Assembly: GCA_047605765.1 (NCBI GenBank)
Contig: JASGFB010000114.1
Location: forward strand, 1-14,587
Length of the DNA stretch: 14,587 nt
Direction: 5' to 3'
Source of the DNA: JBGVSA01 sp047605765
GTDB lineage: Bacteria > Pseudomonadota > Gammaproteobacteria > Burkholderiales > Rhodocyclaceae
Made by a program: the position numbers and the translations under genes. This document shows positions 6,863-13,017 of the stretch, in pieces. Below the pieces are notes generated by a model. It was not told the origin of the DNA. It saw nothing but the letters and a program-made list of their open reading frames with translations, and did no database searches. The number at the start of each line of letters is the position of its first letter. Position 1 is the first letter of the stretch.

Positions 6863-8617
6863 ATGACGCACCCGCAGCCGCGTGAAGTTTTTGAACAGAT
6901 GGTGCGCACCAGCCAGGACATGGTCGTCGGTTTCTTCGAGCAGCTTGCCCGCATGCCGGTCGGCGAGGGGGGCGCAGCTACTGCGCATCCGCTCGAAGGG
7001 CTGGTGTCGCCGGCCTTGGCGGTCGATGCCAAGCGCATGGCGCAACTGCAGCGCGATCACCTCGAACAGCATGCCCGCCTGTGGGCGAGCGTCGCAGCGC
7101 GCAAGCCGGACGAAGGCGCGCCCGAGCCCCTGGTCAAGGCAGCGCCGGGCGATCGCCGCTTCAGTTCGCCCGAATGGGCGGCCAGTCCGTTCTATGACTA
7201 CATGCGGCAGGCGTACCTGCTCAATGCGCGCTTCTTCGCCGAAGTGGCCGATGCGATCCCGATCGCCGACAAGGCCGCGCGGCATCGGCTGCAATTCCTG
7301 ACCCGCCAGTATATCGACGCCCTATCGCCTGCCAATTTCGCCGCCACCAACCCGGAGTTCGTGCAGCGTGCGCTCGACACACAAGGTGAGAGCATCACCA
7401 CGGGCCTGCTCAACCTGATCGCGGACGTTGAACGCGGCCGCATATCGATGAGCGACGAGTCGGCCTTCGAGGTCGGCCGCAACCTGGCGACCACGGCCGG
7501 CTCGGTCGTTTTCCAGAATCAGGTCATGCAGCTCATCCAATACGCGCCCCTGACGGAGCGCGTGGCGCAGGTGCCGCTGCTGATCGTGCCGCCGTGCATC
7601 AACAAGTACTACATCCTCGATCTGCAGGCGGATAACTCCTTCGTCCGCCACGCGGTGGAGCAGGGCTTCACGGTGTTTCTGGTGTCCTGGTGCAATCCCA
7701 AGGCTGCCCAGGCCCACCTGGGTTGGGACGACTACGTGGGTGAGGGGGTGCTGCGTGCCCTGGAGGCCGTGCGCGACATCACCAAGGTCGACAAGCCGAA
7801 CATCCTCGGCTTCTGCGTGGGCGGCACGCTGGTCGCTTCCGCTCTGGCGGTGGCCCGCGCGCGCGGCGAGGATCCCGTGGGCAGCGTCACTTTCCTGACG
7901 ACCATGCTCGATTTTGCCGACACCGGTGATCTGGCCTGTTATGTCGACGAAACCTCGGTCGCTGCGCGCGAAGCCGCCATCGGCCAAGGGGGCGGACTCA
8001 TCACGGGGCAAGAATTCTCCAATGTGTTCTCCAGCCTGCGTCCCAATGACCTGGTCTGGAACTACGTCGTCGACAATTACCTGCGCGGCAACAAGCCGTC
8101 GGCCTTCGACCTGCTTTATTGGAACGGCGACAGCACCAATCTGCCGGGGCCGTTCGCGGCCTGGTACCTGCGCAACACCTATCTCGAAAACAGTCTGCGC
8201 GTGCCGGGCAAGCTGAACGTGCTGGGGCAGGCGATCGACCTCGGGCAGATCGATTGCCCGGCATATTTCTACGCCTCGCGCGAAGACCACATCGTGCCGT
8301 GGAAGACGTCTTTCCTCGGGCTGCGCCTGTTGGGAGGGCGCGAACACACTTTCGTGCTGGGGGCCAGCGGCCACATTGCCGGCGTCATCAATCCGCCCGC
8401 CAAGAAAAAACGCAGCTACTGGCTCAATGCGCCGAGCGCCACTGCCGAGCATTGGCTGGAAGGCGCCAGCGAGCACGCCGGCAGTTGGTGGCCGCACTGG
8501 ATCGACTGGCTGCGCGCGCGCAGCGGCAAGGATATGGCCGCGCGTGCCCGCCTGGGCAATCGGCAATACAAGCAGATCGAGGTGGCCCCCGGCAGTTACG
8601 TGCGCGAGGCGGCCTGA
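6863..8617 (+). CDS. phaC: Class I poly(3-hydroxyalkanoate) synthase PhaC
   Basis: PhaC polymerises (R)-3-hydroxyacyl-CoA, mainly 3-hydroxybutyryl-CoA, into PHA at the surface of cytoplasmic granules and releases CoA. The 584 residues match class I synthases (589 in Cupriavidus necator). It has an N-terminal domain up to about residue 200, then an alpha/beta-hydrolase fold. The lipase-like box GFCVGG carries nucleophile Cys318; Asp475 lies in SREDHIVPW and His504 in GASGHIAGVINPPAKKKRSYW, completing the triad. LIVPPCINKYYILDL and FLVSWCNP are further hallmarks. ATG 6863 is preceded by AAGGA with 10 bp spacing. It is the first gene of a cluster with two phaB-type genes and phaR, 102 bp before the first. 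No PhaE partner, which class III would need, is visible. Confidence 0.97.
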   Translation: MTHPQPREVFEQMVRTSQDMVVGFFEQLARMPVGEGGAATAHPLEGLVSPALAVDAKRMAQLQRDHLEQHARLWASVAARKPDEGAPEPLVKAAPGDRRFSSPEWAASPFYDYMRQAYLLNARFFAEVADAIPIADKAARHRLQFLTRQYIDALSPANFAATNPEFVQRALDTQGESITTGLLNLIADVERGRISMSDESAFEVGRNLATTAGSVVFQNQVMQLIQYAPLTERVAQVPLLIVPPCINKYYILDLQADNSFVRHAVEQGFTVFLVSWCNPKAAQAHLGWDDYVGEGVLRALEAVRDITKVDKPNILGFCVGGTLVASALAVARARGEDPVGSVTFLTTMLDFADTGDLACYVDETSVAAREAAIGQGGGLITGQEFSNVFSSLRPNDLVWNYVVDNYLRGNKPSAFDLLYWNGDSTNLPGPFAAWYLRNTYLENSLRVPGKLNVLGQAIDLGQIDCPAYFYASREDHIVPWKTSFLGLRLLGGREHTFVLGASGHIAGVINPPAKKKRSYWLNAPSATAEHWLEGASEHAGSWWPHWIDWLRARSGKDMAARARLGNRQYKQIEVAPGSYVREAA

Positions 8618-8629
8618 CGACAGCAGAGA

Positions 8630-8650
8630 GGGCCGTGCCGCGCACGGTCC
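8630..8650. repeat. Intercistronic hairpin 1 after phaC
   Basis: A nine-pair stem (8630-8638 with 8642-8650, one G-T wobble) encloses a 3-nt loop and begins 12 bp after the phaC stop. Its left arm lies in a 13-bp sequence, AGGGCCGTGCCGC (8629-8641), repeated exactly after the first phaB. No T run follows, so it may stabilise or help process the mRNA, or attenuate it. Confidence 0.7.
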
Positions 8651-8655
8651 ACCCA

Positions 8656-8679
8656 GGCGCGACGCCACCGGGTCGCGCC
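8656..8679. repeat. Intercistronic hairpin 2 between phaC and the first phaB
   Basis: Perfect 8-bp inverted repeat: GGCGCGAC at 8656-8663 and GTCGCGCC at 8672-8679, with an 8-nt loop. It stands five bases after hairpin 1, so the spacer can form two adjacent GC-rich stems before the strong GGAGGAGG (8704-8711) of the next gene. Confidence 0.7.
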
Positions 8680-8719
8680 GGTTTCCATAACGACACGGTG
8701 GGCGGAGGAGGTTGGCGAC

Positions 8720-9460
8720 ATGGCACGCATTGCACTGATCACCGGTGGTATGGGCGGCCTCGGTGAAGCCGTCTGCATGAAGATGGAGAAGCTCGGCTAC
8801 AAGGTCATCACCACGTATTCCCCTTCCAACCAACAGGCGGGGCAATGGCTGACGGGCATGCGCCAGAGCGGCCATGACTTTCGCGCCTTCGAGTGCGACG
8901 TGACGGATTTCGATTCCTGCCACCACTGCGTGCAGACCGTGGAGCGCGAGCTCGGGGCGGTCGACGTGCTGGTGAACAACGCCGGCATCACACGCGACAT
9001 CACCTTCAAGAAAATGACGCGCGACGACTGGCATTCGGTCATCACCACCAATCTGGACAGCGTTTTCAACATGACCAAGCAGGTCATGGACGGAATGGTC
9101 GAGCGCCGCTGGGGACGCGTCATCAATGTGGCGTCGGTCAACGGGCAGAAGGGCGCTTTCGGTCAGACTAACTACTCGGCGGCCAAGGCCGGCATGCACG
9201 GCTTCACCAAGGCGCTGGCGCTTGAAGTCGCCAAGCACGGGGTGACGGTCAATACCATTTCACCGGGCTACATCGGCACCAAGATGGTCACGCAGATTCC
9301 GGCTGAGATCCTCGAATCGAAGATCCTGCCGCAGATTCCGGTCAGCCGTCTGGGCAAGCCCGAAGAAGTGGCCGGCCTGGTAGCTTATTTGGCATCCGAA
9401 GAAGCCGCCTTCGTCACGGGCGCCAATATATCGATCAACGGGGGACAGCACATGTACTAG
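8720..9460 (+). CDS. phaB: Acetoacetyl-CoA reductase PhaB-type, first copy
   Basis: This cytosolic short-chain dehydrogenase should reduce acetoacetyl-CoA to (R)-3-hydroxybutyryl-CoA, the monomer for PhaC. The 246-residue protein has the Rossmann glycine motif TGGMGGLG (8-15), NNAGITRD (86-93) and the catalytic Ser139, Tyr152 and Lys156 in ASVNG...NYSAAKAG. SPGYIGTKMV and the C-terminal INGGQHMY are PhaB-like. The cofactor loop reads YSPSNQQAGQW, where C. necator PhaB has an Arg-Arg pair, so NADPH preference is not assured. GGAGGAGG, 8 bp before the ATG, is a strong ribosome binding site. A second PhaB-like gene follows after 74 bp. An alternative role as a FabG-type 3-oxoacyl reductase is less likely given the PhaB-specific motifs and context. 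Confidence 0.92.
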   Translation: MARIALITGGMGGLGEAVCMKMEKLGYKVITTYSPSNQQAGQWLTGMRQSGHDFRAFECDVTDFDSCHHCVQTVERELGAVDVLVNNAGITRDITFKKMTRDDWHSVITTNLDSVFNMTKQVMDGMVERRWGRVINVASVNGQKGAFGQTNYSAAKAGMHGFTKALALEVAKHGVTVNTISPGYIGTKMVTQIPAEILESKILPQIPVSRLGKPEEVAGLVAYLASEEAAFVTGANISINGGQHMY

Positions 9461-9482
9461 GGCCGTGCCGCAAGGCACGGGC
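9461..9482. repeat. Intercistronic hairpin 3 between the two phaB genes
   Basis: A seven-pair perfect stem (9463-9469 with 9474-9480) is closed by a GCAA tetraloop of the stable GNRA type and extended by an outer G-C pair after one mismatch. It begins directly after the stop codon of the first phaB. Its left arm repeats the sequence found after phaC. Confidence 0.7.
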
Positions 9483-9534
9483 TGCCGGTCTCATTCCCCG
9501 GGGGGCCGGCGCACGTCATAAGAAAGGGACCGAC

Positions 9535-10275
9535 ATGGCCAAAAAAGTAGCGCTCGTCACGGGCGGCATGGGTGGGCTGGGCACCGCAATCTGCAAGGCA
9601 TTGGCAAACGACGGGTGGACAGTGGTTGCCAACTGCCTGCCCGATTTTCCGCCCAAGGATGAATGGCTCGCTAAAACGCGCACGGAAGGGTTCGAGTTTC
9701 ACGCCGGTGAAGCCGACGTCACCGATTTCGACCAATGCCAGGCCATGGTCGGCAAGATCGAGGCGGAGCACGGCCCGGTCGCATGCCTCGTCAACAATGC
9801 CGGCATCACGCGTGACGCGATGTTCCGCAAGATGAGCAAGGATCAATGGGATGCGGTCCTGTCCACCAACCTGGACAGCGTCTTCAACGTCACCCACGCG
9901 GTGCTGACGGGCATGGCCGAACGTGGTCAGGGGCGCGTGATCAACATCTCGTCGGTCAACGGCGTCAAGGGCCAGTTCGGCCAGGCCAACTACTCGGCGG
10001 CCAAGGCCGGCATCATCGGCTTCAGCAAGGCTATCGCACAGGAGGTCGCCAAGAAGGGCGTCACCGTCAACGCCATCGCTCCCGGCTACATCGGCACCGA
10101 CATGGTCATGGCCATCAAGGAAGAAGTGCGCGAACAGATCGTCGCCACCATTCCGGCCGGCCGCCTGGGCAAACCGGAAGAGATCGGTGACTTATGCGCC
10201 TATCTTGCTTCCGATAAAGCGGGATACATTACGGGCGCGACCATCAACATCAACGGTGGTTTGCACATGGTTTGA
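9535..10275 (+). CDS. phaB: Acetoacetyl-CoA reductase PhaB-type, second copy
   Basis: A second 246-residue short-chain dehydrogenase, colinear with and clearly homologous to the preceding one, has the same predicted reaction. TGGMGGLG is at 9-16, NNAGITRDAMFRKM follows, and the catalytic Ser, Tyr and Lys lie in ISSVNGVKGQFGQANYSAAKAG. It ends INGGLHMV. By eye it is closer than the first copy to C. necator PhaB in several blocks (VFRKM-like AMFRKM, IVATIP, NGGLHM). Its cofactor loop has Lys41 where the C. necator enzyme has Arg41. AAAGGGA lies 6 bp before the ATG. It sits between the first phaB and phaR, where many relatives have a single phaB. Different cofactor or acyl-chain preference is a reasonable reason for keeping both, but this is inference. 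Confidence 0.93.
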   Translation: MAKKVALVTGGMGGLGTAICKALANDGWTVVANCLPDFPPKDEWLAKTRTEGFEFHAGEADVTDFDQCQAMVGKIEAEHGPVACLVNNAGITRDAMFRKMSKDQWDAVLSTNLDSVFNVTHAVLTGMAERGQGRVINISSVNGVKGQFGQANYSAAKAGIIGFSKAIAQEVAKKGVTVNAIAPGYIGTDMVMAIKEEVREQIVATIPAGRLGKPEEIGDLCAYLASDKAGYITGATININGGLHMV

Positions 10276-10284
10276 TCTGCGCAA

Positions 10285-10306
10285 CCGGGGCGGCGCAAGG
10301 CCCCGG
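10285..10306. terminator. Hairpin after the second phaB, possible terminator
   Basis: Perfect 7-bp stem CCGGGGC (10285-10291) with GCCCCGG (10300-10306) and an 8-nt loop, nine bases after the stop. It shares CGCAAGGC with the hairpin between the two phaB genes. There is no T run, so it may be a weak terminator or an mRNA 3'-end stabiliser. The phaR promoter candidate lies downstream. Confidence 0.5.
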
Positions 10307-10373
10307 CATGCGGTCGGAACCGGCTTGGCCGTCATGCCGTCGGGTGCAGCGATTTAGATGGCGCGATTGCTAC

Positions 10374-10379
10374 TATAAT
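10374..10379 (+). promoter_or_regulatory. Probable -10 box for phaR
   Basis: A perfect TATAAT lies 48 bp before the phaR ATG. No good -35 is present at 16-18 bp, which suggests a weak or activated promoter. The box is bracketed by 7-bp inverted arms CGGGTGC (10341-10347) and GCACCCG (10385-10391). Confidence 0.5.
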
Positions 10380-10427
10380 CGCCGGCACCCGTCGCCTAGA
10401 ACGGACCGCATCGGAGGAGATAACTGA

Positions 10428-11024
10428 ATGGCCGAGCAGCACTCGCGTCTTATCAAGAAGTACCCGAATCGCCGTCTCTATGACACGGCGTCCAGTTGTT
10501 ACATCACCCTCGCCGACGTGCGCGACCTCGTATTGGCTGGAGAAGATTTCCAGGTGGTCGACGCCAAGAGCAGCGAAGACATCACCCGCTCGATCCTCCT
10601 GCAGATCATCCTGGAAGAAGAAAGCGGTGGTACTCCAATGTTCACCAGCGATCTGCTGGCCCAGATGATTCGCTTCTACGGCAACGCCATGCAGGGTTTC
10701 ATGGGGCGTTACCTGGAAAACAACATCAAGGCGTTCACCGACATGCAGGTCAAACTGCAGGAGCAGGCCAAGTCGCTCTACGGTGAAAACAGCCCGGCCA
10801 GCAAGGATATGTGGACGCAGTTCCTGAACTTCCAGGGGCCTGCCCTGCACAGCATGATGGGCGCCTACATGGAACAGAGCAAACGCATGTTCGTGCAAAT
10901 GCAAGAGCAGGTCGAATCACAGGCACGCAACCTCTTTGCCGGCTTCCAGTTCCCTAATTACGCCGCGCCGCCGGCCGAACGGGCGAATGAAAAACCTGGT
11001 GAAAAAAGTGGTGAAAAGAAGTAG
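10428..11024 (+). CDS. phaR: PHA synthesis repressor PhaR
   Basis: PhaR binds DNA and PHA granules. In relatives it represses phasin (phaP) genes and its own gene until polymer accumulates and draws it off the DNA. The 198-residue protein starts with the conserved DNA-binding domain, including RLIKKYPNRRLYDT at 7-20 and YITLADVRDLV, to about residue 68. The PHB-accumulation regulatory domain follows (MFTSDLLAQMIRFYGNAMQGFMGRYLENN at about 71-99), then an amphipathic, Met/Gln-rich helical region that could bind granules. The C-terminus is a polar Lys/Glu/Gly tail with GEK repeated (PGEKSGEKK). ATG 10428 is preceded by GGAGGAG with 8 bp spacing. No phasin gene is in the window, so its main target must be elsewhere. 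Confidence 0.95.
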   Translation: MAEQHSRLIKKYPNRRLYDTASSCYITLADVRDLVLAGEDFQVVDAKSSEDITRSILLQIILEEESGGTPMFTSDLLAQMIRFYGNAMQGFMGRYLENNIKAFTDMQVKLQEQAKSLYGENSPASKDMWTQFLNFQGPALHSMMGAYMEQSKRMFVQMQEQVESQARNLFAGFQFPNYAAPPAERANEKPGEKSGEKK

Positions 11025-11039
11025 CGCAGGTCATCAGTA

Positions 11040-11055
11040 GTGCGATAATTCGCAC
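11040..11055. repeat. Short inverted repeat downstream of phaR
   Basis: GTGCGA and TCGCAC form a perfect 6-bp inverted repeat around TAAT. It lies between the phaR stop and the strong hairpin at 11077. It could be an operator-like dyad or part of the phaR 3' end; nothing decides between them. Confidence 0.4.
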
Positions 11056-11076
11056 GCGCGAAACAGGCTCACCCGA

Positions 11077-11104
11077 CCGAACGCCCGCTCATGCGGGCGT
11101 TCGG
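11077..11104. terminator. Strong hairpin between phaR and rimO
   Basis: Perfect 12-bp stem (11077-11088 with 11093-11104) and a TCAT tetraloop, about 50 bp past the phaR stop. The stem strength fits a transcription terminator, although CATTGTG rather than a T run follows. It probably separates the pha cluster from rimO. Confidence 0.7.
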
Positions 11105-11159
11105 CATTGTGCCGTCCCGCATTCATCGACGCGCCGCATGCTCCGCCCGCGCTCTACAT

Positions 11160-11164
11160 AAAGG
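11160..11164 (+). promoter_or_regulatory. Ribosome binding site favouring the TTG start of rimO
   Basis: AAAGG lies 9 bp before TTG 11174 but 27 bp before the first ATG (11192), so it supports the TTG as start. Confidence 0.45.
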
Positions 11165-11173
11165 TCTGACGTT

Positions 11174-12523
11174 TTGACGCAAACAACCGCCATGCCGCGC
11201 GTGGGCTTTGTCTCGCTCGGCTGCCCCAAGGCTACCTCCGACTCCGAAAGCATCCTGACGCGCCTGCGCGCCGAAGGCTATGACGTGGCGTCCGACTACG
11301 ACGGAGCCGATCTCGTCATCGTCAACACTTGCGGATTCATCGATGCCGCGGTGGAAGAGTCGCTCGACGCCATCGGCGAGGCGCTCAAGGAAAACGGCCG
11401 CGTCATCGTCACCGGCTGCCTGGGTGCCAAAAAGGATGGCGACGGGCGTGGCATCGTCGAACAGGTTCACCCCAAGGTGCTCGCTGTCACCGGCCCGCAT
11501 GCCACCGAAGAAGTCATGCTGGCGGTGCACGATCACCTGCCCAAGCCCCACGATCCGTTCGTGGATCTGGTGCCGCCGCAGGGGGTGCGTCTGACGCCCC
11601 AGCACTATGGCTATCTGAAGATATCCGAAGGGTGCAACCATCGCTGCACCTTCTGTATCATCCCGTCGCTGCGTGGCGACCTGGTGTCGCGCCCGATCCA
11701 TGAGGTCATGCGCGAAGCCGAGGCTCTCGTCAAATCCGGCGCCAAGGAAATCCTCGTCATCTCGCAGGACACCAGCGCCTACGGGGTCGATACCAAGTAC
11801 CGTACCGGTTTCTGGAATGGCCGCCCGCTGCGCACCAAGATGTACGATCTGTGCAAGGCGCTGTCGGAACTCGATGTGTGGGTGCGCCTGCACTATGTGT
11901 ACCCGTATCCGCATGTCGACGAGATCCTGCCCTTGATGGCCGAAGGTAAGGTGCTGCCGTACCTTGACGTGCCGTTCCAGCATGCCAGCCCGCGCATTCT
12001 CAAGGCCATGAAACGTCCGGCCAGCGCCGAGAACAATCTCGAACGCATCCGCCGCTGGCGCGAGATCTGCCCCGAACTCACCATCCGCAGCACCTTCATC
12101 ACCGGCTTTCCGGGTGAGACCGAGGGCGAGTTCCAGGAGCTGCTTGATTTTCTGGGCGAAGCCCAACTGGATCGCGTCGGCGCCTTTGCCTATTCGCCGG
12201 TCGAGGGCGCCACGGCCAATGAGCTGGCCGGTGCCGTGGCCGTCGAGGAGCGCGAAGACCGCCGCCTGCGCCTGATGGAATACCAGGAAGAGATCAGCGT
12301 GCAGCGTCTCAAGGCCAAGGTCGGCCGCGAAATCGTGGTTCTGGTCGACGAGGTGAGCGACGAAGGCGCGGTGGCCCGTTCCGAGGGTGACGCACCCGAG
12401 ATCGACGGTCAGGTCATCATCCCCGATGGCTTCGACATGGAAGTCGGCGCGTTCTACAAGGTGCGCGTCACCGACAGTGACGTGCACGATCTGTACGCCG
12501 AGCCCGTCTTCGCCGACGACTGA
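11174..12523 (+). CDS. rimO: Ribosomal protein S12 methylthiotransferase RimO
   Basis: RimO is a radical-SAM enzyme that adds a methylthio group to the beta-carbon of a conserved aspartate in ribosomal protein S12, using two 4Fe-4S clusters. The 449-residue protein has the N-terminal MTTase domain with cluster cysteines 17 (SLGCPK), 53 (NTCGF) and 82 (TGCLG). The radical-SAM domain has CNHRCTFC (Cys154, Cys158, Cys161). A C-terminal TRAM-like domain runs from about 375 to the end. SEGCNHRCTFCIIPSLRG and YPHVDEILPLM, and the run ending KMYDL before VWVRLHYVYPYPH, separate it from the tRNA enzyme MiaB. TTG 11174 is chosen on the upstream AAAGG; ATG 11192 would drop six residues. The segment after the first Cys reads PKATSDSE rather than the more common PKNLVDSE. 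Confidence 0.95.
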   Translation: MTQTTAMPRVGFVSLGCPKATSDSESILTRLRAEGYDVASDYDGADLVIVNTCGFIDAAVEESLDAIGEALKENGRVIVTGCLGAKKDGDGRGIVEQVHPKVLAVTGPHATEEVMLAVHDHLPKPHDPFVDLVPPQGVRLTPQHYGYLKISEGCNHRCTFCIIPSLRGDLVSRPIHEVMREAEALVKSGAKEILVISQDTSAYGVDTKYRTGFWNGRPLRTKMYDLCKALSELDVWVRLHYVYPYPHVDEILPLMAEGKVLPYLDVPFQHASPRILKAMKRPASAENNLERIRRWREICPELTIRSTFITGFPGETEGEFQELLDFLGEAQLDRVGAFAYSPVEGATANELAGAVAVEEREDRRLRLMEYQEEISVQRLKAKVGREIVVLVDEVSDEGAVARSEGDAPEIDGQVIIPDGFDMEVGAFYKVRVTDSDVHDLYAEPVFADD

Positions 12524-12530
12524 GTGCGGC

Positions 12531-12553
12531 GGCGCCCGCGCGAGGCGGGCGCC
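12531..12553. terminator. Hairpin after rimO, probable terminator
   Basis: Perfect 9-bp stem GGCGCCCGC (12531-12539) with GCGGGCGCC (12545-12553) and a 5-nt loop, seven bases after the rimO stop. No T run follows. It suggests that rimO is at least partly separated from the next gene. Confidence 0.6.
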
Positions 12554-12626
12554 TGTCGGGCCAAGGGCGTAACATTGCACGGACGGCCGGCGTTCGCGCG
12601 GGTCCTGTAGCGAGGAAAACCCGCCC

Positions 12627-12995
12627 ATGTATCTGCTCGATCAACTGGCTGAACAGATGATCGCCGAAGCGCGCGACCGGGGCGATCTGAACGATCTGCC
12701 CGGCGCTGGACGTCCACTGCCGGACGAAGATCTCTCGCTCGTTCCGCTCGAACAGCGCATGGCCTATCGCGTTCTGAAAAACGCCGGCTACATCCCACCC
12801 GAACTCGAATTGCACCGCGAAGCGGTGGCCATCGCCCTGCAGCTGGCCACGGCCGGCCATGACCAACGCGAGCGCGCGGCCCTGTACGATCGCCTGTCAC
12901 GCATCAACCTGTGCTTGTCCGAAAGCGGGCATCGTCAGTTGGCCGTGCCGCTCGACTACCTGGACAAATTTGCGCAACGGCTGCTGCCGCGCTGA
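12627..12995 (+). CDS. DUF1992 (DnaJ-homologue subfamily C member 28-type) protein
   Basis: This short cytosolic protein of unknown function has 122 residues and is made almost wholly of the DUF1992 domain. The domain is found alone in bacteria (E. coli YhdN type) and in eukaryotic DNAJC28. The hallmarks are LAEQMIAEARDRGDLNDLPGAGRPLPDED at about residues 7-35, with the GxFDNLPGxGkPL-like core, then YRVLKNAGYIPPELELHRE. No J domain is present. ATG 12627 is preceded by GAGGA with 10 bp spacing. It ends 22 bp before the FAD-enzyme gene, so the two are probably cotranscribed. The link to its neighbours is unknown. Confidence 0.88.
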   Translation: MYLLDQLAEQMIAEARDRGDLNDLPGAGRPLPDEDLSLVPLEQRMAYRVLKNAGYIPPELELHREAVAIALQLATAGHDQRERAALYDRLSRINLCLSESGHRQLAVPLDYLDKFAQRLLPR

Positions 12996-13017
12996 CACCT
13001 TTCACCGAGAACACCGC

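Noticed and set aside
7322..9238. A 638-codon open frame on the - strand across phaC and the first phaB
   Set aside because: It lies antisense to two genes with complete catalytic motifs, spans their boundary, and reads as a low-complexity His/Gly/Arg/Ala mix with no known domain. Long antisense frames are common in GC-rich genes because of third-position bias.
11123..12628. A 501-codon open frame on the - strand opposite rimO
   Set aside because: It is a shadow of rimO, with no recognisable motif and compositional features of antisense translation.
12859..13017. N-terminal extension of the FAD enzyme from ATG 12859
   Set aside because: It runs through the DUF1992 gene in another frame and is Cys/Thr/Ser-rich without similarity to the family; ATG 13018 gives the normal N-terminus.
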